A model generated the notes under the pieces. That model searched no databases, was not told the origin of the DNA, and saw nothing but the letters and a program-made list of their open reading frames with translations. From positions 310,001 through 374,000 of the forward strand of contig JADJPK010000031.1 of the NCBI GenBank assembly GCA_016713305.1: a stretch of DNA of 64,000 bases. The letters are read 5' to 3'. Positions 45,899 through 55,953 of the stretch are shown here, in pieces (position 1 is the stretch's first letter; the number at the start of each line of letters is the position of its first letter). The translations under genes and the position numbers were made by a program. The DNA comes from Betaproteobacteria bacterium (GTDB lineage Bacteria; Pseudomonadota; Gammaproteobacteria; Burkholderiales; Ga0077523).

Positions 45899-47097
45899 TG
45901 GACATACAGGCCTACCTTCGCGCTGACGGGCGCAAGGGCATACGGAACGTGGTGGCGGTTGCCTACCTCGTCGAGTGCGCGCACCACGTCTCTCGCGAGA
46001 TAACCCATCCCTACCGGGACGTGGGCGCGCATTTGATCGGATTTCCCGGCTGTTTCCCCAACGCCTACTCGTTCAAGATGATGGAGCGCCTGTGCACCCA
46101 CCCGAACGTGGGGGCGGTGCTCCTGGTGTCTCTCGGCTGCGAGGGATTCAACAAGGGGAAGCTGCTGGACACCATTCGCGCTTCCGGCCGTCCGGCAAAG
46201 CTCCTGGTCATTCAGGAGTCGGGCGGTACGAGAAGCACCATCGCCGAAGGTCAGGCCTGGGTGAGACAGACCTTGGATCAGTTGCAGAACACCCCTCGTA
46301 CCGCCATGCCGATCGATGAACTCATCGTCGGAACCATCTGTGGCGGCTCCGATGCCACCAGCGGTCTCACCGCGAATCCGGCCATGGGGCGGGCCTTCGA
46401 CTTCCTGGTGGAGAAGAACGCCACCTGCATCTTCGAGGAAACGGGTGAGCTGATCGGAATGGAGCACTGGATGGCCCGACGTGCGCAGCATCCTGCGCTG
46501 GGCGACGAAATCGTCAAGATCGTGGCCAAGGCCGCCAAATACTACGCGACGTATGGACACGCGAGCATCGGCCCCGGAAACGCGGACGGCGGTCTCACCA
46601 CCATCGAGGAAAAGTCTCTGGGCGCCTATGCAAAGTCTGGCCAGTCCGTGATCTCGGGAATCATCAAGCCTGGGGATACGCCGGTAGCAGGAGGGCTGTA
46701 TCTGCTCGACGTCGTGCCCGACGGGGAACCGAGGTTCGGCTTTCCCAACATCAGCGACAACGCCGAGATTGCGGAACTCATTGCGTGCGGTAGCCACCTC
46801 ACCTTGTTCTCGACAGGACGTGGATCGGTCGTCGGCTCCGCGCTGGCACCCGTGATCAAGGTCTGCGCCAATCCGGACACATACAGACGCATGACCGACG
46901 ACATGGACGTCGATGCAGGCCGGATCCTGGAAGGACGTGCCACGCTCGATGACGTGGGCCGGGAGATCTACGATCTCATTCTCCGGGTCGCCAATGGAGA
47001 GAAGACCAAGTCCGAAGCCCTCGGACATCAGGAGTTCATCTTGACCTACAAGTCGTTCGAACCGCTCGGTCCGGCGTGCTTCCCGAGCGCAGCGTGA
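45898..47097 (+). CDS. UxaA family hydrolase, catalytic half (altronate/galactarate-type dehydratase)
   Basis: 399 aa. AYLRADGRKGIRNVVAVAYL starts the D-galactarate/altronate dehydratase C-domain. Cys and Asn metal region GFPGCFPNAYSFKM; LVSLGCEGFNKGKLLDTIRA and VGTICGGSDATSGLTANPAM are family hallmarks. The enzyme removes water from aldonic/aldaric acids to give 2-keto-3-deoxy acids. Its partner half is the upstream gene; the aldolase at 43267 or 58694 could act on the product. Stop overlaps the next start as TGATG. Confidence 0.85.
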   Translation: MDIQAYLRADGRKGIRNVVAVAYLVECAHHVSREITHPYRDVGAHLIGFPGCFPNAYSFKMMERLCTHPNVGAVLLVSLGCEGFNKGKLLDTIRASGRPAKLLVIQESGGTRSTIAEGQAWVRQTLDQLQNTPRTAMPIDELIVGTICGGSDATSGLTANPAMGRAFDFLVEKNATCIFEETGELIGMEHWMARRAQHPALGDEIVKIVAKAAKYYATYGHASIGPGNADGGLTTIEEKSLGAYAKSGQSVISGIIKPGDTPVAGGLYLLDVVPDGEPRFGFPNISDNAEIAELIACGSHLTLFSTGRGSVVGSALAPVIKVCANPDTYRRMTDDMDVDAGRILEGRATLDDVGREIYDLILRVANGEKTKSEALGHQEFILTYKSFEPLGPACFPSAA

Positions 47098-47537
47098 TGC
47101 GAGCGATCCTCCTTGTCACATCGGTCCTGACGCTTGGCGCCGTCCTTTCCGGTTGCTCGGCCACCGGAGATTCGGTGAGAAAGGCATTCGGAACGCGCAA
47201 GGCGAGTTTTCAGCGGCCCATTCTGAGCACGCTGCCATGCGTGAAGGATGCGATTCGCACGACCTTCGGTGTGCCTGCCGAGTCGCAGGGCAGCTACGCC
47301 GAGCCGCAGGTCGTCGAGCGAACCCATGTGAAGTTCAAGCTCCTGGTGCGCCTCGACCCGTCCGCCACCAAGGAGCCTGCGGAAACTTCACGAACCGTGC
47401 GCTACGAGTTCTATCATCGGAGCGACACAGAGACGGGCGTCAACTTCGACGTGGACTTCAAGGGAGCACTCCGGGACGAATGGCTGGAGCAGGCGTTCAT
47501 CCCCTTGGAACAATGCGGCGCGAATATGCTTCGTTGA
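47097..47537 (+). CDS. Hypothetical lipoprotein
   Basis: 146 aa. Lipobox LSGC (near residue 19) after a hydrophobic signal. Mature part has RKAFGTRKASFQRPILSTLP, HVKFKLLVRLDPSATKEPAE and NFDVDFKGALRDEWLEQAFI. No known family recognised. The start overlaps the stop of the UxaA-type gene (TGATG) so it is cotranscribed with the sugar-acid operon, but the lipoprotein nature makes a shared pathway unclear. It ends 15 bp before the convergent HlyD gene. Confidence 0.6.
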   Translation: MRAILLVTSVLTLGAVLSGCSATGDSVRKAFGTRKASFQRPILSTLPCVKDAIRTTFGVPAESQGSYAEPQVVERTHVKFKLLVRLDPSATKEPAETSRTVRYEFYHRSDTETGVNFDVDFKGALRDEWLEQAFIPLEQCGANMLR

Positions 47538-47552
47538 ACCGGCGCGCGATCC

Positions 47553-48920
47553 TCAGCGTTCGCGGCCAGCTTCATGAAATGCCTTGCGCAAAGGCGAGAG
47601 CACGTAGTCGATCGCCCTTCTCTGACCGATTCGTATCTCTGCGTCGATGCGCATGCCGGGCACCAACGGGTATTCGACCCCCTCGGACCGCAAGCGCTGG
47701 TTCGCGATGTCGATGACGGTCCTGTAATTCAGCCCTGGTGAAGGGCCGTTCGATGATGCTTGTGAACCTTCCATGCCGGTCCGCTCGGTTGCATCCACGC
47801 TCACGGATCTCACCGTCCCCTGCAACAGGCCATATTTCTGAAACGGGAACGCAGCGAGCTTGATGCTGACCGGCTGACCCTCGCGCACGAAACCGATATC
47901 TTCGTTGTCGACCCAGACTTCGGCACGCAGTGCATCGCCAAGCGGCATGAGCGTCATGAGGACCGTCCCCGGGGCGACGACGGCACCCGGCGTATGCGTG
48001 GCGAGATCCTTGACGAGAGCATCCTGAGGGGCTCGAAGTTCGAGGTGCCCATCCCGGACCTCCTGTCTTGTCGTTTCCTGCTCCACCCTCTGCATGGAGG
48101 CCGTCGCTTCGGTGCGGTCGCGCATCAGTTCTTCCCGCCGTCGGGCGGCGATCTGCGCGAGCCGCTTCTCGCTTTGCTCCATGCCTTCCCGGGCGGCCGC
48201 GATGGCGTGTCGCTGAGCCTGCAACTCCTGCTCGGTCTCGCTCCTCTGACGCGCCTTGCCGCGCGCCTGCAAGCGTCCCGCAAAGCCGTCTCGGTGCAGT
48301 TGTTCCCAAGCTTCTTCCTCGTCACGATGACTGGCCAGAGTCGCCTCGAGCTTGGCCGCCAGAGCGATCGCCGCCGCGTGATCATGCCGCGCTCGCTCGA
48401 GGGCCGTGCGCTCGGCCGCAAGCGCTGCATGGAATGCCGCCCGGTTTGCATCCAGGGTCTGCCGCGCCTCCTCCCATGCTCGCGCGGGATCATGCGACGA
48501 CCGCGCCAGTGCTGAACCCGAAAGCTCGGCGTCTATGCGGCGCAGCGTGAGGTCGATGCGAAACCGGTCCTGCGACAGTTGCATACGATCGGCTCGCGCA
48601 AGGCCATCGTCCATGCGCACGAGAATCTGTCCCGCGCGTACCCGGTCCCCCTCATTCACGAGGATTTCGCGGGCAACCCCTCCCTCTGCCGGCTGTACAA
48701 CCTTGAGATGACCCGCGGGAACAAGCTTTCCGTGAGCGATGGCGACCACGTCCAGCCGCCCGATCCACGACCAGACGGCAATCGAGAGGACCATTGCGAT
48801 CACCAGCCCCGTGACGCGGCGGGGCATCGGAGAGGGCACCGTGTCCTGAAGCCTCAGCAGCGCGGGCGAGAACTGCGTTGCGTCCCCCTCGTAAAGCACG
48901 CTCCTGCGATGGACGGTCAT
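47553..48920 (-). CDS. Type I secretion membrane-fusion protein (HlyD family)
   Basis: 455 aa. Short cytosolic N-terminus, one TM helix (GLVIAMVLSIAVWSWIGRLD), then lipoyl half KLVPAGHLKVVQPAEGGVAR, a long Ala/Glu/Arg-rich coiled coil (about residues 110-290) and the second half (LELRAPQDALVKDLATHTPG, GDALRAEVWVDNEDIGFVRE). Typical of HlyD/PrtE-type adaptors that link an ABC transporter to TolC. ATGA overlap with the ABC transporter gene upstream shows one operon. No TolC or substrate gene is nearby. Confidence 0.9.
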   Translation of the reverse strand: MTVHRRSVLYEGDATQFSPALLRLQDTVPSPMPRRVTGLVIAMVLSIAVWSWIGRLDVVAIAHGKLVPAGHLKVVQPAEGGVAREILVNEGDRVRAGQILVRMDDGLARADRMQLSQDRFRIDLTLRRIDAELSGSALARSSHDPARAWEEARQTLDANRAAFHAALAAERTALERARHDHAAAIALAAKLEATLASHRDEEEAWEQLHRDGFAGRLQARGKARQRSETEQELQAQRHAIAAAREGMEQSEKRLAQIAARRREELMRDRTEATASMQRVEQETTRQEVRDGHLELRAPQDALVKDLATHTPGAVVAPGTVLMTLMPLGDALRAEVWVDNEDIGFVREGQPVSIKLAAFPFQKYGLLQGTVRSVSVDATERTGMEGSQASSNGPSPGLNYRTVIDIANQRLRSEGVEYPLVPGMRIDAEIRIGQRRAIDYVLSPLRKAFHEAGRER

Positions 48921-51205
48921 GACACGCGCTCTTCCTTCGAGTTCTCCGTCCGCGGCCCGCTTCCGGACATCCCCCTCGTCCCGGGCTTGGTCGTGCCGCG
49001 ATCCTGTCCGTCGTGGGTGCCCAGACGCACGACCCGGTCGGGTCGGAGACCGGGCGGAGCCGAGTGCGTGATGAAAAGGATCGTGGCGCGCCCACGCAAT
49101 GCATTGACGGTTCGCGCAATGGCCGATGCCGTCTCCACATCGAGGTGGCTGGTCGCTTCGTCGAAAATGAGCACCCGCGGCCTTCGCAGAAGTGCACGCG
49201 CGATCGCGATCCGTTGTCGCTGACCGCCCGAGAGTCCGGCTCCCTGCTCACCCAGCCGGGTGGAATACCCATCGGGAAGAGCTTCGATACAAGCATGTAT
49301 TTCCGCGAGGCGGCACGCTGTCACGACATCGTCCATGCTCGCATGCGGCGCGGCGGCAAGCAGGTTGTCGGCGATGGAGCCGGAGAAGAGTGTCGTCTCC
49401 TGGGATACCACTCCGAAGTGCTCGCGCAGTTCATTGGCCGAAAGCCACGCAGTGTCCCGCTCGCCGAGGCGGATCCTGCCGGATCCGGGGTGTTCGAAGC
49501 CCAGCAGCAGGCGAGCAAGCGTGCTCTTGCCGCTTCCGGAAGGACCGCTCACGACGACCAGTTCACCGCCCGGCACTTCGCAGGAGAAGTCGTGAAGAAC
49601 AGGCGATCGACGATCGCCGTAACGAAAGCTCACGTGCTCGAATGCGATGCCGCACGGACCCTCGCCTCTGCTACGCGTGGCAGCGAAGCTGCAGGGCTCG
49701 GCGGGCGCATTCATGAGGTCGCCAATCCGTGTCACCGCCACGGAAGCCTGCTGGAATTCCTGCCAAAGCCCGGCGAGGCGCAGCAGCGGCTGTGTCACGC
49801 GTCCGGCGAACATCTGGAACGCCACCAGCATTCCGATGGTGAATCCGTCGTTGCGCATCACGAGCATGGCGCCGGTCAACAGGATCGCCAATTGCATGAA
49901 CTGCTCCACCGTGCTGGTGGCGACATGGTAGGTATTGACCAGAGTACGCGTGCGAAACGACGCGTCGAGGTATCGCGAAAGAATATCCCCGTACCGGCGC
50001 TCCAATCCGGCTTCCATCTGCAACGCTTTCACGGTCGCGATGCCTGAGACGTGCTCCGTGAGGAAGGATTGAGTGCGCGCTCCGGCGAGGAACTGCCGGT
50101 CCACGCGGGCCCGCAGAGCCGGTGTGGCCAGCAGACTCAGCATGGCCACCATCGCCACGCATCCGAGCGCGATGAGCGCCAGTTCCCAGGAATAGGTGAA
50201 CATCAGGACGATGAAGACGAGCAGAAATGGCGAATCGAGAACCGCAGTGATTGCCGCGCTGCAGACGAACTCTCGAATGACGTCCACCCCCTGCAGGCGC
50301 GCGACCACGGTACCGACCGGGCGCTGCTCGAAGTAGCGAGGCGGCAGGTGCAGCATGTGGGCCACGATGCGGTGACCGAGAACGGCATCGATGCGATTGC
50401 CCGTATGCAGCACGAGATACTGGCGTACCCACGAGAGGACCCCTCCGAAGGCGAGGAACAGTACAGCGGCGGTGCCGACGACAGCGAGCGTGGACAGCGT
50501 GTGATGGACCACCACCTTGTCGATGATGATCTGCGCGACCAGCGGCATCGTCAGGCCGATGACCTGCAGCACGGCCGAGGCGACGAGCACATCCCTCCAG
50601 ATGGCACGATGCCGAAGGATCTCGCGGGCGAACCATCCGAACCCGAAGCGGGTGTCCCCTGCCGCCGGAGACGGAAGCTCATCGTGGTCCCGCGGCCCGA
50701 CCGGATGCACTGCCAGAGCTGTTTCCTCGAAGAGGTCTTTCGCATCCGCTTGCGATGCATGAACCGGTTGATCGCTTCCCGCAACCAGATAGGTCACGCG
50801 TCCTTCTTCAAGACCGACGATCACCGCCGGAACGAGCAGTCGCGCGTTCGGGTCCACGCCTGGCTCCGGCAAGCCGTGCGTGCGCAGAAACGCGATGAGG
50901 GTTCCGCGAAGCAGGGTTCCGCGCGATACGTCGATGGAGACTTCCTCCATTCCCAGACCGCTCCGGAGCAGGCTCTCGCACAGACCGGCGCCGTCCGGCG
51001 CAACCGGGGCGTCACGCAGTACGCGATGGAGATCGACGTGGCATCCGTGTCGCTTCGTCACGAACGCGAGGAGCCAGGGAAGCGAACCCGGGGACAGCGG
51101 ACTCCTCGCCGATATCGGCGAGAAGCGGGCTGCCCGGCGCCGCGCGCGCGCACGAAACCACGCAGGCATCGGCACGGCGAATTGGCGCCGGACGGTTCGC
51201 AACAT
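48917..51205 (-). CDS. Type I secretion ABC transporter (HlyB-like, C39-like domain without Cys)
   Basis: 762 aa from the ATG at 51203-51205, which has AGGGAGA 6 nt before it. The N-terminal C39-like domain (about residues 30-150) has LPWLLAFVTKRHGCHVDLHR where active C39 peptidases have their Cys; it is thus a docking domain of the HlyB type. Six TM helices follow (IGLTMPLVAQIIIDKVVVHH and similar). ATPase: Walker A GPSGSGKST, signature LSGGQRQRIAIARALL, Walker B VLIFDEATSHLD. It exports an unprocessed protein such as an RTX protein, whose gene is not here. Confidence 0.9.
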   Translation of the reverse strand: MLRTVRRQFAVPMPAWFRARARRRAARFSPISARSPLSPGSLPWLLAFVTKRHGCHVDLHRVLRDAPVAPDGAGLCESLLRSGLGMEEVSIDVSRGTLLRGTLIAFLRTHGLPEPGVDPNARLLVPAVIVGLEEGRVTYLVAGSDQPVHASQADAKDLFEETALAVHPVGPRDHDELPSPAAGDTRFGFGWFAREILRHRAIWRDVLVASAVLQVIGLTMPLVAQIIIDKVVVHHTLSTLAVVGTAAVLFLAFGGVLSWVRQYLVLHTGNRIDAVLGHRIVAHMLHLPPRYFEQRPVGTVVARLQGVDVIREFVCSAAITAVLDSPFLLVFIVLMFTYSWELALIALGCVAMVAMLSLLATPALRARVDRQFLAGARTQSFLTEHVSGIATVKALQMEAGLERRYGDILSRYLDASFRTRTLVNTYHVATSTVEQFMQLAILLTGAMLVMRNDGFTIGMLVAFQMFAGRVTQPLLRLAGLWQEFQQASVAVTRIGDLMNAPAEPCSFAATRSRGEGPCGIAFEHVSFRYGDRRSPVLHDFSCEVPGGELVVVSGPSGSGKSTLARLLLGFEHPGSGRIRLGERDTAWLSANELREHFGVVSQETTLFSGSIADNLLAAAPHASMDDVVTACRLAEIHACIEALPDGYSTRLGEQGAGLSGGQRQRIAIARALLRRPRVLIFDEATSHLDVETASAIARTVNALRGRATILFITHSAPPGLRPDRVVRLGTHDGQDRGTTKPGTRGMSGSGPRTENSKEERVS

Positions 51206-51465
51206 GATCGATCTCCCTGGGCCCCCATTCTTCGTGGGGTCGCTGCATCGGATCACTCCGGATCCGTGCCAACCTGGCGCCTGAAATCGAGTGGTCTTCG
51301 CTTCGGGATGTCAGGCGCTCCGACAGCACGATGAAGGCCACCTGCACCCTGGCTCTCTCTGGGAACGAGGGATGCGCGGCACCGCGCCATACGTCACAGC
51401 GCTATTCGCAAGGCGCGTGCCTTGTCCTGACCGGGCCGGCACGACAAGCTCGGCAAGCGCCGCGT

Positions 51466-52137
51466 CTACGACCCTCGGGCACGCGAGGGAACTTCGAAGA
51501 TCGCATCACCGGCAATGCCGAACACCCTGTCGGATGGCTCGGCCACAATGATCGAATGGCCAGTGAAACTACCGAATGCGGGCAGGACGCCCACCTGATC
51601 GGAGAAGTGATAGCACGGAATCGTGACCCGCTCGCCGGAACGCCCGGTGACACGGACTGCGGGATGAAGGTGTCCCGCGAGTACGTAGGCGGTGGGACAC
51701 GCTTTCGGCTGATGGCTCAGTCGGAAGGGCATCTCGTCCCAGGGATCGTCCACCGCCTCGATGTCCAGATCTGGCGGCGGATCCCCTGCGTGGCGGTCAT
51801 GATTTCCTCGCACCAGCTTCAGCATGACTCCGGAGTGACCGCTTCTCCAGGCTCGCAGCGCCGCCAGGGTCGTGGACGCCAGCGAGTGCCGATCATGGAA
51901 GAAGTCGCCGAGGAAGACGATCCGGGCAGGACGTGAACGCTGTATGGCCGTGTCCAGCCTCGCGAGGTTGTCGGAGGTGGTTCCGCGGGGGACCGGGATT
52001 CCGGCGTTGCGAAAGGTGGCCGCCTTGCCGAAGTGAGGGTCGGCGACGTAGAGCGTTCGCGAGGCGGGATGATGCAGCAACCGCTCTGGCAGCATGACGA
52101 GCGCCTCGCCCGCTACCGTCACGGTCAGGTCTGCCAC
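51466..52137 (-). CDS. pdeM: Ligase-associated DNA damage response endonuclease PdeM
   Basis: 223 aa from a GTG start. Metallophosphoesterase motifs in order: ADPHFGK (DxH), FLGDFFHDRHS (GD), VRGNHDRHAGD (GNHD), and AGHLHPAVRV (GHxH). This layout and the RLLHHPASRTLYVADPHFGK opening are typical of PdeM. In many genomes it is grouped with a ligase and a helicase-like exonuclease; here it stands without them, next to a hemerythrin gene. The 260 bp upstream of the ABC start (51206-51465) contain no gene. Confidence 0.85.
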   Translation of the reverse strand: MADLTVTVAGEALVMLPERLLHHPASRTLYVADPHFGKAATFRNAGIPVPRGTTSDNLARLDTAIQRSRPARIVFLGDFFHDRHSLASTTLAALRAWRSGHSGVMLKLVRGNHDRHAGDPPPDLDIEAVDDPWDEMPFRLSHQPKACPTAYVLAGHLHPAVRVTGRSGERVTIPCYHFSDQVGVLPAFGSFTGHSIIVAEPSDRVFGIAGDAIFEVPSRARGS

Positions 52138-52161
52138 GGAGTACCGCCCCGGCAGGGGCCC

Positions 52162-52569
52162 TCAGGCGCCCACGGTAGGCGTGTATTCGTGCTCTTTCAT
52201 GTACATGGACAGCACCGTGTCCATGGACGCAGCGTGATTCTCGAACCACTCGTACACGGCTTCGGCAAGAACCTTGCCGAACCGGTACTCGCCATTGGCG
52301 ACGCGATTCCGGACCTCGCTGGCGATCTGCAGCACTCCCTCGTGCTCGTTGCGGTGACAGTGCAGAGGAGGAAACTGGAGGGATTCCATCCACCGCTCCT
52401 CCTGCGCAAAGTGCTGCCTCGTGTGTTCGATGAACTCGTCTATCACCGCAAGGATCTCGCCCTCGGGCGCGTCGGCGACGCGGTTCAACAGATCGACGAA
52501 CTCCTTGTGCGTGTCGTCCATGACCCCCTGGTCGATCGCCAGCTGGTCAGTCCATGCGATAACCGCCAT
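52162..52569 (-). CDS. Bacteriohemerythrin
   Basis: 135 aa four-helix hemerythrin. Metal ligand set is complete: DDTHKEFVDLLN (His), HTRQHFAQEERWM (His, Glu), CHRNEHEGVLQ (two His) and FENHAASMDTVLS (His, Asp). It binds O2 at a di-iron site and serves as an oxygen carrier or sensor, probably in the cytosol, as no signal peptide is present. It lies 24 bp upstream of pdeM on the same strand. Confidence 0.95.
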   Translation of the reverse strand: MAVIAWTDQLAIDQGVMDDTHKEFVDLLNRVADAPEGEILAVIDEFIEHTRQHFAQEERWMESLQFPPLHCHRNEHEGVLQIASEVRNRVANGEYRFGKVLAEAVYEWFENHAASMDTVLSMYMKEHEYTPTVGA

Positions 52570-52626
52570 TGCAGCATCCTCGTTGCGTTGAGCCCGTAAC
52601 TTTACCTGTTTGCTCTCTGAACCGGA

Positions 52627-54975
52627 TCAATTCCGCTTGAATGCCCGCGCAAGCGCATCGGCCATCGCCCCTCCTGCCGGAGCCGGCTTCTGCGCCGGCA
52701 TCCTGGCCGCCGGCCGGCCCGCCGGTCCCCGCGGAGGCGCGGCCTCGGTCTTCGCCCTCGGAGGGACAGCTTCGTCGAGCCGCATGGACAATGCGATGCG
52801 CTTGCGCTTCTCGTCGACTTCCAGCACCTTGACCTTCACCACGTCACCCGCCTTGACCACCTCGCGAGGATCCTTCACGAAACGATTGGACAGGACCGAC
52901 ACGTGCACGAGCCCGTCCTGGTGCACGCCGATGTCGACGAAGGCACCGAAATTGGCGACGTTCGTCACCACGCCTTCCAGCAACATGCCCGGCTGCAGAT
53001 CCCTGAGATCCTCCACCCCCTCCTTGAACGAGGCAGTGCGGAACTCCGGCCGGGGATCGCGGCCCGGCTTCTCCAGTTCCTTGAGGATGTCCTGCACCGT
53101 CGGCAGACCGAAACGTTCGTCCGTGTACTTGCGGGGATCCAGAGCGCGGGTCACCTCGGTGCGTCCCATCACTTCACGAACGCTCTTCCTCACGTCTGCC
53201 AGGATCCGCTCCACGACAGGATAGGCCTCCGGATGAACGGCCGAGGCATCCAGCGGCGCATCGCCGCCGATCACGCGCAGGAACCCCGCGGCCTGTTCGA
53301 ACGTCTTCGGACCCAGTCGCGGCACGGACTTCAACGCCTCGCGGCTCGCGAAGGCTCCGTTCTGATCCCGGTGACGCACGATGTTGTCCGCGAGCGATGC
53401 CGTCAGACCGGAGATACGGGCGAGCAGCGGGGCCGATGCCGTATTCACGTCCACTCCCACGGCGTTCACGCAGTCTTCGACGACCGCGTCGAGTGAACGT
53501 GCAAGCCGGGTCTGACTGACGTCATGCTGATACTGGCCCACACCGATGGACTTCGGATCGATCTTGACCAGTTCGGCGAGCGGATCCTGAAGCCGCCGGG
53601 CGATCGAGACTGCGCCGCGAAGACTCACATCGAGATCGGGGAACTCGCGCGCGGCCAGTTCTGACGCCGAATACACGGAAGCCCCTGCCTCCGACACCAC
53701 GATTCGCTGCAGCTTGAGCTCAGGATGCCGTTTGATGAGATCCCCCGCGAGCTTGTCGGTCTCGCGGGACGCGGTCCCGTTTCCGATGGAAACGAGTTCC
53801 ACGGAATGCCGCGCCGCCAGCCTGGCCAACGTGGCGATGGTGCCGTCCCAATCGTTGCGTGGGGCATGCGGGTAGACCGTCGCCGTCTCCACCACCTTTC
53901 CGGTCCGATCCACGACGGCCACCTTCACGCCGGTACGCAACCCTGGATCCAGCCCCATGGTGGCTCGCGGCCCTGCGGGCGCCGCAAGCAGCAGGTCGTG
54001 AAGATTGTGGGCGAACACGCGTATGGCCTCTTCCTCCGCCCGGGCACGCAAGTCGTTGAGCAGATCTCCTTCCACCTGCCATGCCACCTTCACTTTCCAT
54101 GTCCATCGGGCCGTTTCATTGAGCCACGAATCCGCTGGACGCCCGCGGTCCTGGATGCCTGCCCGGGTTGCGATCATCCGTTCGCAGGTCCCCAGCCCGG
54201 CCGGCTTCGCCCCGTCGTCCAGTTCCTCCGGCAGCTTGAGCGCAAGACGGAGCATTTCCTCGTTGCGGCCCCGGAACAGCGCGAGCGCGCGATGGGAAGG
54301 TATCTCCCGCAGCCGCTCCGAGTAGTCGAAATAGTCGCGAAACTTCGCTACCTCCTCTTCCTTGCCCTCGACCACCTTGGAGACGAGCACGCCGTGCTCG
54401 AGCAGATGAGTCCGCACTTGGGCCAGCAGATCCGCGTCTTCGGAGAAACGCTCCATCAGGATCTGCCGGGCGCCCTCCAGTGCGGCCTTGACATCGGCGA
54501 CACCGGGATTCTCGCCGTCGGCCGAGGTGAAAGGCGGCCGCAGGTACTGCTGCGCTTCGTCTTCCGGCACGCGGGCCGGATCGGACAGGAGCGACTGCGC
54601 AAGGGGTTCCAGACCGGCCTCACGGGCGATCTGGGCCTTCGTGCGGCGTTTGGGCTTGTAGGGGAGGTACAGGTCTTCGAGGCGTTGTTTCGTATCTGCA
54701 TCCTCCACGGCGCCGCGCAGTTCCGGCGTCAGCTTGCCCTGTTCTTCTATGCTGGCAAGAATGGCGGTGCGCCGCCCTTCGAGTTCGCGGAGGTAGCCGA
54801 GCCGTTCCTCCAGCGTGCGAAGTTGCGTGTCGTCCAGACCGCCGGTCACTTCCTTGCGATAACGGGCGACGAAGGGAACCGTGGCTCCCTCGTCGAGCAG
54901 CGCAACGGCAGCCTTCACCTGGGGCGTGCGGACATTCAATTCGGAGGCGATGCGATCTTCGATGGGCGGCAGCAT
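52627..54975 (-). CDS. tex: Tex transcription accessory protein (S1 RNA-binding)
   Basis: 782 aa. Tex N-domain [20 protein letters not shown], helical middle with [18 protein letters not shown], YqgF-type domain [18 protein letters not shown], helix-hairpin-helix [20 protein letters not shown]... [20 protein letters not shown], and S1 domain [20 protein letters not shown] followed by a basic tail. Tex affects transcription and toxin expression. Complete and unbroken; adjacent genes are unrelated. Confidence 0.95.
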   Translation of the reverse strand: MLPPIEDRIASELNVRTPQVKAAVALLDEGATVPFVARYRKEVTGGLDDTQLRTLEERLGYLRELEGRRTAILASIEEQGKLTPELRGAVEDADTKQRLEDLYLPYKPKRRTKAQIAREAGLEPLAQSLLSDPARVPEDEAQQYLRPPFTSADGENPGVADVKAALEGARQILMERFSEDADLLAQVRTHLLEHGVLVSKVVEGKEEEVAKFRDYFDYSERLREIPSHRALALFRGRNEEMLRLALKLPEELDDGAKPAGLGTCERMIATRAGIQDRGRPADSWLNETARWTWKVKVAWQVEGDLLNDLRARAEEEAIRVFAHNLHDLLLAAPAGPRATMGLDPGLRTGVKVAVVDRTGKVVETATVYPHAPRNDWDGTIATLARLAARHSVELVSIGNGTASRETDKLAGDLIKRHPELKLQRIVVSEAGASVYSASELAAREFPDLDVSLRGAVSIARRLQDPLAELVKIDPKSIGVGQYQHDVSQTRLARSLDAVVEDCVNAVGVDVNTASAPLLARISGLTASLADNIVRHRDQNGAFASREALKSVPRLGPKTFEQAAGFLRVIGGDAPLDASAVHPEAYPVVERILADVRKSVREVMGRTEVTRALDPRKYTDERFGLPTVQDILKELEKPGRDPRPEFRTASFKEGVEDLRDLQPGMLLEGVVTNVANFGAFVDIGVHQDGLVHVSVLSNRFVKDPREVVKAGDVVKVKVLEVDEKRKRIALSMRLDEAVPPRAKTEAAPPRGPAGRPAARMPAQKPAPAGGAMADALARAFKRN

Positions 54976-55083
54976 GAAGCGTTGAACTCTTGGGGGATGA
55001 AACGAAGGCGCGGAATATGGCGAAAGCGGGCGCTATGCGCAAGCGGCCGGCCACATCGAACCTGTGGCCGGAAAGCGACATGA

Positions 55084-55848
55084 TCAGCGCCTCTGAGCAG
55101 CCAGTTTCGCCTGCAGTTCGTCGATGCGCTTGTGATTCTCGTCCGAGCCGATGTAGGTGCGGAACAGCCACTCCTGAGTCCGCATGGCCGTGTCGAGATC
55201 CTGCGCGAGTATCTGGTTGCCCAGACGCTTCGTTTCCACCAGGCATTGCCGGTCGAACCCCGCCATTTCCTTCGCGATGATCATCACGTTGGTCAGCAGT
55301 TCGCCTTCGGGGAAGATCCGGCTTACGTAGCCCATGCGTTCGGCCTCCTCCGCCCCGTAGATGCGCCCGGTCAGCGTCACTTCCTTCGCCCTCCCCAGGC
55401 CGATGATCCGCCACAGAGGATCCATGATGGGCGTGAGGGCCAGAACGATCTCCCGCTGGCCGAACTTGGCGCGTGTCGATGCGTAGCGCACGTCGCACAT
55501 CATCGTGAGATCGAATCCGCCGGCAATGGCCGCGCCGCCCACGGCACAGATGACGGGCTGATCGCAGAAGAGGATCGCGCGATAGGTCCGGTGGAACATG
55601 GCCGTGTAGGCCTCGTTCGAGACCTTCTCCAGCCGGCGGATTTCGTTCAGATCGAAACCGGCGGAGAAGTACCTTTCGCCGCCCGTGAGCACGACCACGT
55701 TCACGTCGTCGCGACATGACAGCGCCAGGAACGCGTGTTCGAGTTCTTCCAGCACGCGGGGTGCGAGCGCATTGCCCTTGTCGGGCCGGTGAATGGTGAC
55801 CGTGGCGACGGCTGAGTCGACCGACGTGAGCAGGTACTGGTATTCCAT
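55084..55848 (-). CDS. Enoyl-CoA hydratase/isomerase (crotonase) family
   Basis: 254 aa from the ATG at 55846-55848 with AAGGAG six nt upstream; the longer open frame overlaps the divergent CMD gene and is spurious. Crotonase: VATVTIHRPDKGNALAPRVL, VVVLTGGERYFSAGFDLNEI (oxyanion hole), VICAVGGAAIAGGFDLTMMC. The Glu at the first catalytic position of hydratases appears absent (ALTPIMDPLWRIIG), so isomerase or other chemistry is possible. Ends in a Lys-rich helix. Isolated gene. Confidence 0.85.
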   Translation of the reverse strand: MEYQYLLTSVDSAVATVTIHRPDKGNALAPRVLEELEHAFLALSCRDDVNVVVLTGGERYFSAGFDLNEIRRLEKVSNEAYTAMFHRTYRAILFCDQPVICAVGGAAIAGGFDLTMMCDVRYASTRAKFGQREIVLALTPIMDPLWRIIGLGRAKEVTLTGRIYGAEEAERMGYVSRIFPEGELLTNVMIIAKEMAGFDRQCLVETKRLGNQILAQDLDTAMRTQEWLFRTYIGSDENHKRIDELQAKLAAQRR

Positions 55849-55953
55849 GGCAATCTCCTTCAGGGGACCCTGCATTATCCGACGCCGCGCCTGCCGGACA
55901 GCCATACGACGGTAAACTTCCGGGCCCTGACACGACACACGAGGCGACGCCGT

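Noticed and set aside
48917..51205. C39 bacteriocin-processing peptidase
   Set aside because: The expected active-site Cys is replaced in the N-terminal domain, so double-glycine cleavage is not supported.
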